Shown in pieces: positions 9,300 to 16,834 of a stretch of DNA of 64,000 nt. The notes under the pieces were generated by a model. That model was not told the DNA's origin. It saw nothing but the letters and a program-made list of their open reading frames with translations, and ran no database searches. Within the stretch, counting starts at the first letter, position 1. Every line of letters starts with the position of its first letter. The position numbers were made by a program, and so were the translations under genes. Source of the stretch: Fenollaria timonensis (GTDB taxonomy: Bacteria > Bacillota > Clostridia > Tissierellales > Peptoniphilaceae); contig NZ_LN898229.1 of NCBI RefSeq assembly GCF_001457835.1, positions 550,082 to 614,081 of the forward strand, written 5' to 3'.

Positions 9300-9497
9300 T
9301 TCTTTTTAATAAATATTTCTTTATTCACTAGCTTAATCATTTTTACCATGAATCTTACTATGACCATGAGACTTCGCAGAGCAAGCTCAAGGGCCAGTTT
9401 GAATCTGAAATATTTTTTTAATAAAAATTTCTTTATTCACAAAAATTATTTATTTTACTGTGGACCATAACTCGACCATGGGACTTCGCAGAGCAAA
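9300..9497. repeat. Imperfect tandem duplication, about 113-base period
   Basis: TTTTTAATAAAxATTTCTTTATTCAC occurs at about 9302 and 9413 (x is the one differing base), and ACCATGxGACTTCGCAGAGC at about 9362 and 9475. They define two diverged copies of a roughly 113-base unit between the convergent P-II and phoR genes. No coding potential is evident. Confidence 0.6.
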
Positions 9498-9510
9498 CGC
9501 GATGATTGGA

Positions 9511-9707
9511 CGATGTGGACTGACGAAGCAAGCGGAGTGTACAAAAGTACTCGAGCATTGCACATCGAAAATTGTTTTCCTTCGCTTGCTGGTCTACATA
9601 AATTGTTAATTTCTAAACTCGATGTCTTGAAAATTCATATTCGTTCGCTACGCTCAACTAGATGAATTTTCGGGCAGACATCTTCATTAAGAAATTAATG
9701 CAATTTA
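9511..9707 (-). other. Series of long imperfect hairpins in the phoR 3' flank
   Basis: Two nested structures can be drawn. In 9511-9598, ATGTGGAC pairs with GTCTACAT, AGCAAGCG with CGCTTGCT, and a GTAC-AAAA-GTAC hairpin sits inside. In 9597-9707, AAATTGTTAATTTCT pairs with AGAAATTAATGCAATTT, GATGTC with GACATC, and AAAATTCAT with ATGAATTTT. The region has no gene. Transcription reading out of phoR on the minus strand would produce these structures. The inner 9528-9561 hairpin is repeated at 23250-23283. Confidence 0.55.
9528..9561 (-). repeat. Hairpin repeat C, copy 1
   Basis: On the minus strand it reads GCAATGCTCGA, then GTAC-TTTT-GTAC, then ACTCCGCTTGC. It is the same 34-base design as 23250-23283. 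The apical stem is GTAC/GTAC here and GTAT/ATAC there, a paired change that preserves the helix. Confidence 0.6.
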
Positions 9708-9775
9708 TTCCGAATGCTGCGCTCGTGAAAATCACTTTTCTCACTATTAGTTCAAGGGCGCGAGTGCGCAGCACC

Positions 9776-9805
9776 AAGGTTCTCGTCCATATGGACGAGG
9801 TTCTT
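9776..9805 (+). repeat. Hairpin repeat A, copy 2
   Basis: AAGGTTCTCG and CGAGGTTCTT flank the CGTCCAT/ATGGACG palindrome, so nearly the whole repeat pairs with itself. The left context GCGCAGCACC is close to that of copy 3 (GCGAAGCACC). It lies 12 bases beyond the phoR stop codon. Confidence 0.7.
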
Positions 9806-9816
9806 CTTAATGCGAA

Positions 9817-11496
9817 CTAAGCTTTGAAGATCACTTTCATAGTAGTTCCTTTGCCTACTTCGCTCATCACATCAATCGTTCCACCCATATCCTCAACTAT
9901 ATGTTTCACTATGGATAGACCAAGGCCTGTTGAGTTTGTATTTCTATTTCTTCCCTTGTCGACCATGTAGAAGCGCTCGAATATACGAGGGATTTCGTCT
10001 TTCTCAAGGCCGATTCCTGTGTCTGAAATTTTGCTTATGATATTGTCCCCGCGTTTTTCGACGGATATTGTAAGCTTGCCGCCATCTTTATTGTACTTGA
10101 TAGCATTTGAGATTAAATTTCTGTAAAGCTCCGAAAGCATGCCAAGTGGCACGTTTTTCTTAAGTCCATCTTCGATATGGCACTCTACTGATAAATTTTT
10201 CGCGTCAATTTTGCCCTTATATAGCTCTAAGATATTGTCTATAGTCTCTTTAATCGAAACCTCTTCTTCGCTCTTTAGCTGTGGTCTTTCATCTAGCTTC
10301 GATATCATGATGATGTTATCGATCAAGCGTAGCATTTGACCTGCTTCGTCAAAGATGATGCCGGAGAATTTTTTGATATCTTCTTCCTTAACCATGCCGT
10401 TCTTAATTAGCTCGGCGTAACCAGATATCGATGTGAGTGGGCTCTTTAGCTCGTGCGAAACGTTCGCGGAGAATTCTCGTCTAAGCTTTTCAGCCTTTTT
10501 CTCGTCGTTTACGTCAAGAACTAGCATGATGATGCCTGTAAGGGCATTGCCATTCTCAATTGGGGAAAGATATATCTTTAGGTTGTCTTCGTCGACCATG
10601 ATCTCGAAGCTCGATGCCTTGTGTGTTTGAATTAAATCATTTAGTCTAGTCGATACCTCTTGGCTCCTTGTTAGTCTCACGACGTCCATGCCCGTATAAT
10701 CAGTTTGCATATTTGACTTAAATAGCTTCTTCGATGCGTCGTTGAGCTGAACGACTTTTAAGTCAGTGTCAATGAGTACCAAGCCTTCGTTCATGTTTCT
10801 AAGTATCTCATTTACTGTTGATTCCTTAGTTTCAAGGCTTTCTATATAGCCTTTGATGTCTTTATTTTTTCTCTCTATAGTCCTTATGAATGGACTTAGT
10901 TCGTCGTAAACGTCGATCTTAGCTGTATTGAAATCGTCTCTGTGTAAGTGCTCTGCAGCGTAATCGATAGGCAATAGCAGTTTGTCTACGAGTTTTTTGT
11001 TTATTAGTAAAAGCACTAGAATAAGTAGAATTGACATAAGTAGTATAAGTGGAACTACTTTCATAAATGAGCCAAGTATTGATTCTGTTTGCTTTGATAG
11101 CCTTATTACGTTGCCGTCCGCCATGAGAGAAGCGTAGTAGTATGTGTCTTTATTAAGTGTATTGGATAGTCTCACGTCTTTGCCGATGTCGCCACTTAAG
11201 GCTTCTTTAATCTCTTTTCTATCAGCATGGTTCTCCATAGTAGATGGGTCAGAGAAGTTATCATAGATGACTGCGCCACTTGGATCTACTACAGTTGCAC
11301 GGATATTGTTATTAAAGGTGCCGATCTTTTCTAATGTCTCTACGTTCATTTGCGAAGCGAGTTTCAATTCGTCTTGTAGGTCTCTAAGCTCGTTTGCGCT
11401 AGTATTTTTGTATGTTATAAGCACTGTTAGCGAGACGGATATTAGTATAGTTAGAAAAAAGCAAATGGAGTAGGTGATGTTTAGTTTTTTCTTCAT
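9817..11496 (-). CDS. phoR: Phosphate-regulon type sensor histidine kinase
   Basis: A 559-residue membrane sensor kinase: TM1 at about residues 7-28, an extracytoplasmic region, TM2 at about 150-170, a HAMP-like linker, a PAS domain at about 225-330, the HisKA motif NVSHELKSPLTS with the phosphoacceptor His near residue 345, and an HATPase with N box NLISNAIKYN, G1 DTGIGL and G2 TGLGLSIVKH. This is the PhoR/WalK architecture. It overlaps the upstream response regulator by 4 bases and is the last gene of the pst-pho cluster, so PhoR is the best assignment. It would phosphorylate the adjacent PhoB/PhoP-type regulator. Confidence 0.9.
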   Translation of the reverse strand: MKKKLNITYSICFFLTILISVSLTVLITYKNTSANELRDLQDELKLASQMNVETLEKIGTFNNNIRATVVDPSGAVIYDNFSDPSTMENHADRKEIKEALSGDIGKDVRLSNTLNKDTYYYASLMADGNVIRLSKQTESILGSFMKVVPLILLMSILLILVLLLINKKLVDKLLLPIDYAAEHLHRDDFNTAKIDVYDELSPFIRTIERKNKDIKGYIESLETKESTVNEILRNMNEGLVLIDTDLKVVQLNDASKKLFKSNMQTDYTGMDVVRLTRSQEVSTRLNDLIQTHKASSFEIMVDEDNLKIYLSPIENGNALTGIIMLVLDVNDEKKAEKLRREFSANVSHELKSPLTSISGYAELIKNGMVKEEDIKKFSGIIFDEAGQMLRLIDNIIMISKLDERPQLKSEEEVSIKETIDNILELYKGKIDAKNLSVECHIEDGLKKNVPLGMLSELYRNLISNAIKYNKDGGKLTISVEKRGDNIISKISDTGIGLEKDEIPRIFERFYMVDKGRNRNTNSTGLGLSIVKHIVEDMGGTIDVMSEVGKGTTMKVIFKA

Positions 11497-12164
11497 TTTT
11501 CGTCACCAACCTTATAGCCAAGGCTTCTGATAGTTTTGATAACGCCTTGATATGGCTCAATCTTCGATCTAATCGAAGCGATGTGAACGTCAACAGTTCT
11601 TGTCTCTCCTTCAAAATCGTAGCCCCAGATCTTCTCTATAATCCTGTCTCTTGTTAGGACGATGTTTGGGTTCGATAGTAAAAAGTATAAGAGCTCAAAC
11701 TCTTTATAAGTAAGGGAGATGGGCTCGCCATCAACTGTTGCGGTTCTTTTATCGTAGTCGAGTCTTATGCCGGCGTAGTCAAGTACGTCGCCAGCGTTAA
11801 CTTTGCTGCGTCTAAGAAGGGCTCTGACCCTTGCCAAGAGCTCCAAGACGCTAAATGGCTTTGTGATGTAGTCATCAGCGCCTCTATCGAGCCCCGTAAT
11901 CTTGTCAAACTCAGTAGTCTTAGCTGTTAGCATAATTACGGGGATGTTCTTTAGTGCGGCATCTCTCTTCATTTGATCAAGTATTTCAAGTCCGCTTGTG
12001 CCAGGCAGCATGATGTCGAGCATAACTAGCGTTGGCAGTTCTTTTTTAACTCTTGCGAAGAACTCATCAGCATTCTCAAAGCCTTCAGCCTTGTAATTTT
12101 CATTGTGCAGTGCATATAGAACTAAGTCCCTAATGCTCCTGTCGTCTTCAACTATATATATCAT
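11493..12164 (-). CDS. phoB: OmpR-family response regulator (PhoB/PhoP type)
   Basis: A 223-residue regulator with an N-terminal receiver domain (acidic pair D7/D8, phosphoacceptor D50 in LVMLDIMLPG, T80, K102 in TKPF) and a C-terminal winged-helix DNA-binding domain (LTYKEFELLYFLLSNPNIVLTR through GETRTVDVHIASIRSKIE). It lies 8 bases beyond phoU and overlaps the kinase gene by 4 bases. Its position in the pst operon supports control of phosphate uptake. The repeated TGTAAA sites upstream of pstS are its likely binding sites. In Bacillus nomenclature this would be PhoP. Confidence 0.9.
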   Translation of the reverse strand: MIYIVEDDRSIRDLVLYALHNENYKAEGFENADEFFARVKKELPTLVMLDIMLPGTSGLEILDQMKRDAALKNIPVIMLTAKTTEFDKITGLDRGADDYITKPFSVLELLARVRALLRRSKVNAGDVLDYAGIRLDYDKRTATVDGEPISLTYKEFELLYFLLSNPNIVLTRDRIIEKIWGYDFEGETRTVDVHIASIRSKIEPYQGVIKTIRSLGYKVGDEK

Positions 12165-12172
12165 AGCTCCTC

Positions 12173-12829
12173 CTACTCATAGTGCTTAGAAGTGATTGAA
12201 AATACGCTCCAGTCCGCGATAGATTCTGCGTTGTCGCCGATTCTTTCGAAGTACTTCGCAATTTGTATGATGTCTATAAGCCTTAGAGCGTCATCTTTTT
12301 TATCGCCAATCTTCTCTACGACCTCACTCATTATGTGGCTGAATAAAGCGTCAATCTTGTCGTCAGAGGCGATGACCTTGTAGCTCTCTTCCAAATCGCC
12401 AGTTATAAAGGCGTCAATCGCGCTCTTTAACATCTTCTTAGTTGATAGGCACATATCCAATATCTCTTCAGTGAAGTCCTCGCCGATACTTACAAAATTA
12501 AGTAGGCCAGCGACTTCAATCACGTGTCCACCAATCTTTTCAACGTTTCTGATGATGTTTAAAGTAGACGAAACAAACCTTAAATCCTTCGCAACCGGTT
12601 GTTGAGTCGACATGATCTTAAGACATAGAGTCTCGATGTTTCTGTTATACTCGCGAATTTCGTCCTCTTTACTCTCGATCTCTTGAAGCTGATCTTTGAT
12701 ATCCACATCCTCCGCAGCCGTCTCTATAGTCACCTTCATGTCCATCAGCATCTTTTCAACGATAGCACTATATAAAATGATTTCATTCTTTAAATTTTCT
12801 AATTCATTAATGTATCTTGTTCTTACCAT
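12173..12829 (-). CDS. phoU: Phosphate signalling protein PhoU
   Basis: A 218-residue all-helical protein of the usual PhoU length with two related three-helix halves. The metal-binding-type motifs are visible as EIESKEDEIREYNRNIE in the first half and IASDDKIDALFSHI in the second. PhoU links the PstSCAB transporter to PhoR and dampens the Pho response when phosphate is plentiful. It sits between pstB and the two-component genes, the common order in Firmicutes and Actinobacteria. Confidence 0.92.
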   Translation of the reverse strand: MVRTRYINELENLKNEIILYSAIVEKMLMDMKVTIETAAEDVDIKDQLQEIESKEDEIREYNRNIETLCLKIMSTQQPVAKDLRFVSSTLNIIRNVEKIGGHVIEVAGLLNFVSIGEDFTEEILDMCLSTKKMLKSAIDAFITGDLEESYKVIASDDKIDALFSHIMSEVVEKIGDKKDDALRLIDIIQIAKYFERIGDNAESIADWSVFSITSKHYE

Positions 12830-12844
12830 GATTATACCCCTTTT

Positions 12845-13597
12845 TTAACCGAATCTACCAGTGATATAGTCTTCAGTCTTTTTATTTTTTGGATTTTGGA
12901 AAATGGCGCTCGTTTGATCCGATTCAATGATTTCGCCTTCAAAGAAGAAGGAGCAGTAGTCCGATATACGAGCCGCTTGTTGCATGTTGTGAGTCACGAT
13001 GACGATGGTGTAGCGGTCCTTAAGTGATTCGCATAATTCTTCAATCTTCGATGTCGATATTGGGTCAAGAGCCGATGTCGGTTCGTCCATTAGTAGAACT
13101 TCCGGTTCAACAGCTAGCGCCCTTGCTATGCAAAGCCTTTGTTGCTGTCCACCAGATATTTGAAGCGCGTTTCTCTTTAGTTTATCCTTTACTTCATCCC
13201 AAAGAGCCGCACCTTGTAGTGATCTTTCTACTATGATGTCAAGGTCCTTTTTCTTCTTAATTCCGTGAACACGAGGGCCATAAGCAATGTTATCGTATAT
13301 AGACATGCTAAATGGATTTGGCTGCTGAAAAACCATGCCGACCCTCTTACGAAGCTCGTTCACATCAACTTTTGGAGCGTAGATGTCCTCGCCATCCAAA
13401 GTGATTTCGCCAGTGATTTTTACACCATCGACAAGATCATTCATTCTATTTAAGCTCTTTAATAGCGTTGACTTACCACAGCCAGATGGGCCGATGAAAG
13501 CCGTAATTTTATTCTCAGGCATATCCATAGACACATTCTTTAGCGCCTGAAAATCACCATAAAAGAGGTCAACGTTTTTAACTTCAATTTTATTCAT
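12845..13597 (-). CDS. pstB: Phosphate ABC transporter ATP-binding protein
   Basis: A 250-residue ABC ATPase with Walker [10 protein letters not shown] (residues 36-44), the PstB-typical SLNRMNDL segment, Q-loop [13 protein letters not shown], signature [16 protein letters not shown], Walker [14 protein letters not shown] and switch His THNMQQA. Its start codon overlaps the pstA stop region. It energises phosphate import through PstA/PstC. Confidence 0.96.
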   Translation of the reverse strand: MNKIEVKNVDLFYGDFQALKNVSMDMPENKITAFIGPSGCGKSTLLKSLNRMNDLVDGVKITGEITLDGEDIYAPKVDVNELRKRVGMVFQQPNPFSMSIYDNIAYGPRVHGIKKKKDLDIIVERSLQGAALWDEVKDKLKRNALQISGGQQQRLCIARALAVEPEVLLMDEPTSALDPISTSKIEELCESLKDRYTIVIVTHNMQQAARISDYCSFFFEGEIIESDQTSAIFQNPKNKKTEDYITGRFG

Positions 13598-14412
13598 TAT
13601 TTCATAACCTTTCTTGATAATTTTGTTGAAAGCATATTGATAATTACAACCACAACTAGTAAAACAAAGGCAGTTGCAAAGCTTGCTTCAACGTGGAAGC
13701 CCTCGTCACTTAGTACATACATGTGTAGGGCAAGCGTCCTTCCTGATTCATTAAGCGCCTTTGGCATGGCAGTCGCAGTACCTAGAGTGTAGATAAATGC
13801 AGCAGTTTCGCCGACGATTCTACCTATAGAAAGTATAATACCTGCCAAAATCCCGTTCATAGCTGGAGGTAAAACTACTTTGAATATCGTCGATAGCTTT
13901 CCTGCGCCTAGACCAAAGGAGGCCTTTCTAAACGAGTCAGGCACAGCTAGTATCGCTTCTTCCGAAGTTCTTATTATAATTGGCAAAACCATGATGATGG
14001 CTGTTAATACACAGGCCATAATCGAGTATTGCATCTGAAGCTCGTATACAAAGAAGATCATACCAAATAGACCGTAGATGATAGACGGGATACCAGCTAG
14101 TGACTCAGTACCAAGCCTAATGATCTTTACGATTTTCGAGCCCTTCTTAGAGTATTCACTTAAGTAGATGGCGCTCGCAACGCCTATAGGCACGGCAACG
14201 AGTAAAGTGAGTACAACGACTACAAGCGTTACAATTAAGCTTGGTAGCATCGATACGTTCTCTGTTGTGTACTTAAGCGCAAATAATGATGGCTTTAAAT
14301 TTGGTAGGCCATTGACAGAAATGTAAAGGATTATGAAGACAAGTGTAGCCAAAGTGAAGTAGGCAGCGACTTTGATCAATATTTTTAAAAATTTACTCAT
14401 AATTCTTTTCAC
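13597..14412 (-). CDS. pstA: Phosphate ABC transporter permease PstA
   Basis: A 271-residue inner-membrane permease with about six membrane segments. The cytoplasmic EAA loop that docks with PstB is visible as [32 protein letters not shown]. The [29 protein letters not shown] segment is typical of PstA. It overlaps pstC by 20 bases and touches pstB, indicating tight co-translation. Confidence 0.95.
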   Translation of the reverse strand: MKRIMSKFLKILIKVAAYFTLATLVFIILYISVNGLPNLKPSLFALKYTTENVSMLPSLIVTLVVVVLTLLVAVPIGVASAIYLSEYSKKGSKIVKIIRLGTESLAGIPSIIYGLFGMIFFVYELQMQYSIMACVLTAIIMVLPIIIRTSEEAILAVPDSFRKASFGLGAGKLSTIFKVVLPPAMNGILAGIILSIGRIVGETAAFIYTLGTATAMPKALNESGRTLALHMYVLSDEGFHVEASFATAFVLLVVVVIINMLSTKLSRKVMK

Positions 14413-15259
14413 TTCCTTTTATAAAGTAGAATATAGTGTTAATTATCAAAATGAAGATGAATAGGACCATGGCGGTCGCGATAAGTCCTTGTCTATGCTT
14501 TGGTGTAGCGTATGCCATCTCTATAACTATATTTGTTGTAAGTGTTCTAACCCCTTGTGTAATGGAAGTCGGGATCCTAGGCTGATTACCCGCAATTAAG
14601 TAAACAGCCATAGTTTCACCTATCGCTCTACCGATGCCTAAGATGAAAGAGGAGATAATCCCGCTCTTTGCGGCAGGTACAACGACTTTAAATATGCTTA
14701 TTTCCTTACTTGCGCCGAGTGCTACTGAACCTTGGTAGAATGATTTTGGGACGGCCCTTAATGATGACTCACAAATGGAGATTATAGTTGGAAGTATCAT
14801 TATTCCTAGAAGTAGGGAAGCCGTTATTATATTCATGCCGTCACCGCCAAACGCCTTTCTTACAAGTGGCACAATAACTACAAGGGCAAAGAAACCATAT
14901 ACAATTGAAGGGATGCCCGCCATTAGCTGAACGGCTGGCTCCAGTATTTTGTATGCTTTTTTATTGGCGTAGAATGCCATATATATGGCAGTCAAGAGTC
15001 CTATAGGCAGACCTATGATGATGGCGCCGAGCGTTGTATACACCGAGCCAACTACCATTGACACGATACCATAAGACGCTGGAACGTTTCTAGGAGCCCA
15101 TACTTTGCCAAATAAAAATGCTTTTAGTCCGTACTCTTTTACAAAGGGAATGCCCTCGGAAAAAATGAAGTAGCATATAAGTAATAGAGCAAAGACAGAT
15201 ATTAGAGAGATGACAAAGAAGAAATACTTCATGAAATTCTCTTTAAAATTTTTATTCAT
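14393..15259 (-). CDS. pstC: Phosphate ABC transporter permease PstC
   Basis: A 288-residue permease. After an N-terminal hydrophobic helix it has the conserved AIYMAFYA and LMAGIPSIVYGFFAL segments, and the EAA loop ESSLRAVPKSFYQGSVALGASKEISIFKVVVP. It pairs with PstA to form the phosphate channel. A hairpin in the 69-base pstS-pstC gap may lower its expression relative to the binding protein. Confidence 0.95.
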   Translation of the reverse strand: MNKNFKENFMKYFFFVISLISVFALLLICYFIFSEGIPFVKEYGLKAFLFGKVWAPRNVPASYGIVSMVVGSVYTTLGAIIIGLPIGLLTAIYMAFYANKKAYKILEPAVQLMAGIPSIVYGFFALVVIVPLVRKAFGGDGMNIITASLLLGIMILPTIISICESSLRAVPKSFYQGSVALGASKEISIFKVVVPAAKSGIISSFILGIGRAIGETMAVYLIAGNQPRIPTSITQGVRTLTTNIVIEMAYATPKHRQGLIATAMVLFIFILIINTIFYFIKGSEKNYE

Positions 15260-15280
15260 AATTACTCCTTATAAAATTAT

Positions 15281-15303
15281 GGAGGGCTCAAATCTGGCCC
15301 TCC
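15281..15303 (-). terminator. Intercistronic hairpin between pstS and pstC
   Basis: GGAGGGC (15281-15287) pairs with GCCCTCC (15297-15303) and is followed on the minus strand by ATAATTTT. Such hairpins after the binding-protein gene often act as partial terminators or protect the pstS mRNA, which would favour PstS over the permeases. The precise role is an inference. Confidence 0.6.
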
Positions 15304-15328
15304 TCAAGAAATTTTCTTTTAGTCTAAA

Positions 15329-16264
15329 TTATTTAATATCTCCCCAAGTTTTTGTTTCACCTACGAAGATGGCTTTGATTTGATCAAGAGTTAAATCTTC
15401 GATTGCGTTTTCGTTGTTAACTATAACAGCGATACCGTCTTTAGCGATAACTACGTTAGTTAGTTCAGCCTTTTCTTCGTCAGATAAGTCTCTTGATGCC
15501 ATACCTAAATCAGCTGCACCTTCGATAGCTGCTTGGATACCAGCAGATGATCCAGTTGATTGGATTTCAATCTTAACGTCTGGATACATTTCCATGTATT
15601 TTTCAGCGAACTTTTCCATAAGTGGAGTAACAGAAGTTGATCCACCAACTACAAGCTTACCAGATTGAGAATTTTGTTTGTATTCAGCTGCTGCTGTGTC
15701 AACTTGAACATATTTGTTTTCAAGAACCATTTCTTGACCTTCCTTAGACATCATAAAGTCGATGAAGTCCTTCTTAAGTCCGTCTGCTTCGCCCTTATAA
15801 ACAATGTTGAATGGTCTTGCGATCTTGTATGAACCGTCAAGAACGTTATCGCTACTAGCTTCAACGCCTTCAACCTTAGCAGCTTTAACGCTATCGTTTA
15901 AAGAACCTAAAGAGATGTAACCGATGGCGTTCTTGTCACCATTAACAGTCATCAGAACAGCGTTAGTAGATTTTTGAACAACAGCGTCAACAGTAGTTCT
16001 GTCAACCTTAGTGTCTCCGTCCTTTTCTTCGATACCAGTGATTTCGATGAAAGCTCCTCTAGTACCAGAACCGTCTTCTCTTGAGATTACAGTGATAGGT
16101 TCGTTAGAAGTTTCAGGTGCTTGTTCTTCAGTTTTTTCTTCAGTCTTTTCTTCTGTTTTTGTTTCAGTAGCTGTTTCAGCTGGTTTTTCTTCGTCCTTAG
16201 AGCAAGCTACTAGAGAGAATGCTAATACAAGTACTAGCAATAATGAAATTAATTTTTTTGTCAT
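15329..16264 (-). CDS. pstS: Phosphate-binding lipoprotein PstS
   Basis: A 311-residue lipoprotein with signal peptide and lipobox (LAFSLVAC), then a Thr/Glu-rich spacer and a PBP-like domain. Motifs typical of PstS are REDGSGTRGAF (phosphate-binding loop), VNGDKNAIGYISLGSL, and VVGGSTSVTPLMEKFAEKY with IQSTGSSAGIQAAIEGAADLGMASR. It is first in the operon, behind a promoter with repeated TGTAAA elements. It captures phosphate outside the membrane and delivers it to PstC/PstA. Confidence 0.95.
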   Translation of the reverse strand: MTKKLISLLLVLVLAFSLVACSKDEEKPAETATETKTEEKTEEKTEEQAPETSNEPITVISREDGSGTRGAFIEITGIEEKDGDTKVDRTTVDAVVQKSTNAVLMTVNGDKNAIGYISLGSLNDSVKAAKVEGVEASSDNVLDGSYKIARPFNIVYKGEADGLKKDFIDFMMSKEGQEMVLENKYVQVDTAAAEYKQNSQSGKLVVGGSTSVTPLMEKFAEKYMEMYPDVKIEIQSTGSSAGIQAAIEGAADLGMASRDLSDEEKAELTNVVIAKDGIAVIVNNENAIEDLTLDQIKAIFVGETKTWGDIK

Positions 16265-16302
16265 TTTTAAATAACACTCCTTTAAATTATTTTTACAAGT
16301 TG

Positions 16303-16370
16303 ATTATAGAGTTATATTATTAAGATTTTGTGTGACAATTGTAAAGTTTGTGTAAAATATGTAAAATCAC
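16303..16370 (-). promoter_or_regulatory. pstS promoter with PHO-box-like direct repeats
   Basis: On the minus strand a TATAAT -10 element lies at 16308-16303. Where a -35 would be, four related hexamers (TTTACA-like; on the plus strand TGTGAC at 16331 and TGTAAA at 16340, 16351 and 16360) occur at about 9-11 base spacing. Direct repeats of TTxACA one helical turn apart are the known PhoP/PhoB binding pattern in Gram-positives. A further TGTAAA...TTTACA inverted pair lies at 16409-16426. The ribosome binding site AGGAGTG precedes the start. Confidence 0.7.
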
Positions 16371-16426
16371 CATAATTTTTTTGATTTTTAGGGAAATGGG
16401 CTTGTGAATGTAAAATATACTTTACA

Positions 16427-16773
16427 AAACAGATTTAGCAAAAAGCGTTTCTCGTGAAAAACGTTTTTTAATAATATTATCTCGCCTTTATAAAAGAAAA
16501 GTTTTTGCGAAACTTTTCTTGCGATAAAAAATACTTACGTATTTTATATCTAAAAAGAAGACTTTTTTGCAAAAGCATTATTGTGATTCAAAAACTTAGG
16601 CATTATATATATAAAGGAAGAAAAGTGTAAGTAGAAGAAAAAATCAATCGCCCAGCATATACCATCTGCCCAGCATATACCATCCACCCATCATTACTCA
16701 AGCAAAATCAGTCGAAGGGGGCAAGGCCATGCGCATAGTCAGGGCTATTACTCATAAAATATTTTTCAAGTTC
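16427..16773. other. Gene-free stretch with three short hairpins and a direct repeat
   Basis: Between the divergent pstS and secA genes there are short stem-loops at 16442-16468, 16496-16518 (GAAAAGTTT/AAACTTTTC) and 16528-16545 (AAAATAC/GTATTTT), then two tandem copies of GCCCAGCATATACCATC at about 16652-16686. No ORF with a ribosome binding site is visible, and the function is unknown. Confidence 0.45.
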
Positions 16774-16802
16774 TTGAATTTTAATCGATTATCGGGTATA
16801 AT
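16774..16802 (+). promoter_or_regulatory. Sigma-A type promoter of the secA operon
   Basis: TTGAAT (16774-16779) and TATAAT (16797-16802) are separated by 17 bases. The secA ATG follows 33 bases downstream with a GAAGGTG ribosome binding site. Confidence 0.8.
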
Positions 16803-16834
16803 AAAGGGTGAAGTAATTTAAAGAAGGTGAAAAG

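Noticed and set aside
9285-9470. 61-codon frame in the P-II/phoR gap
   Set aside because: Made of the A/T-rich tandem duplication; no ribosome binding site.
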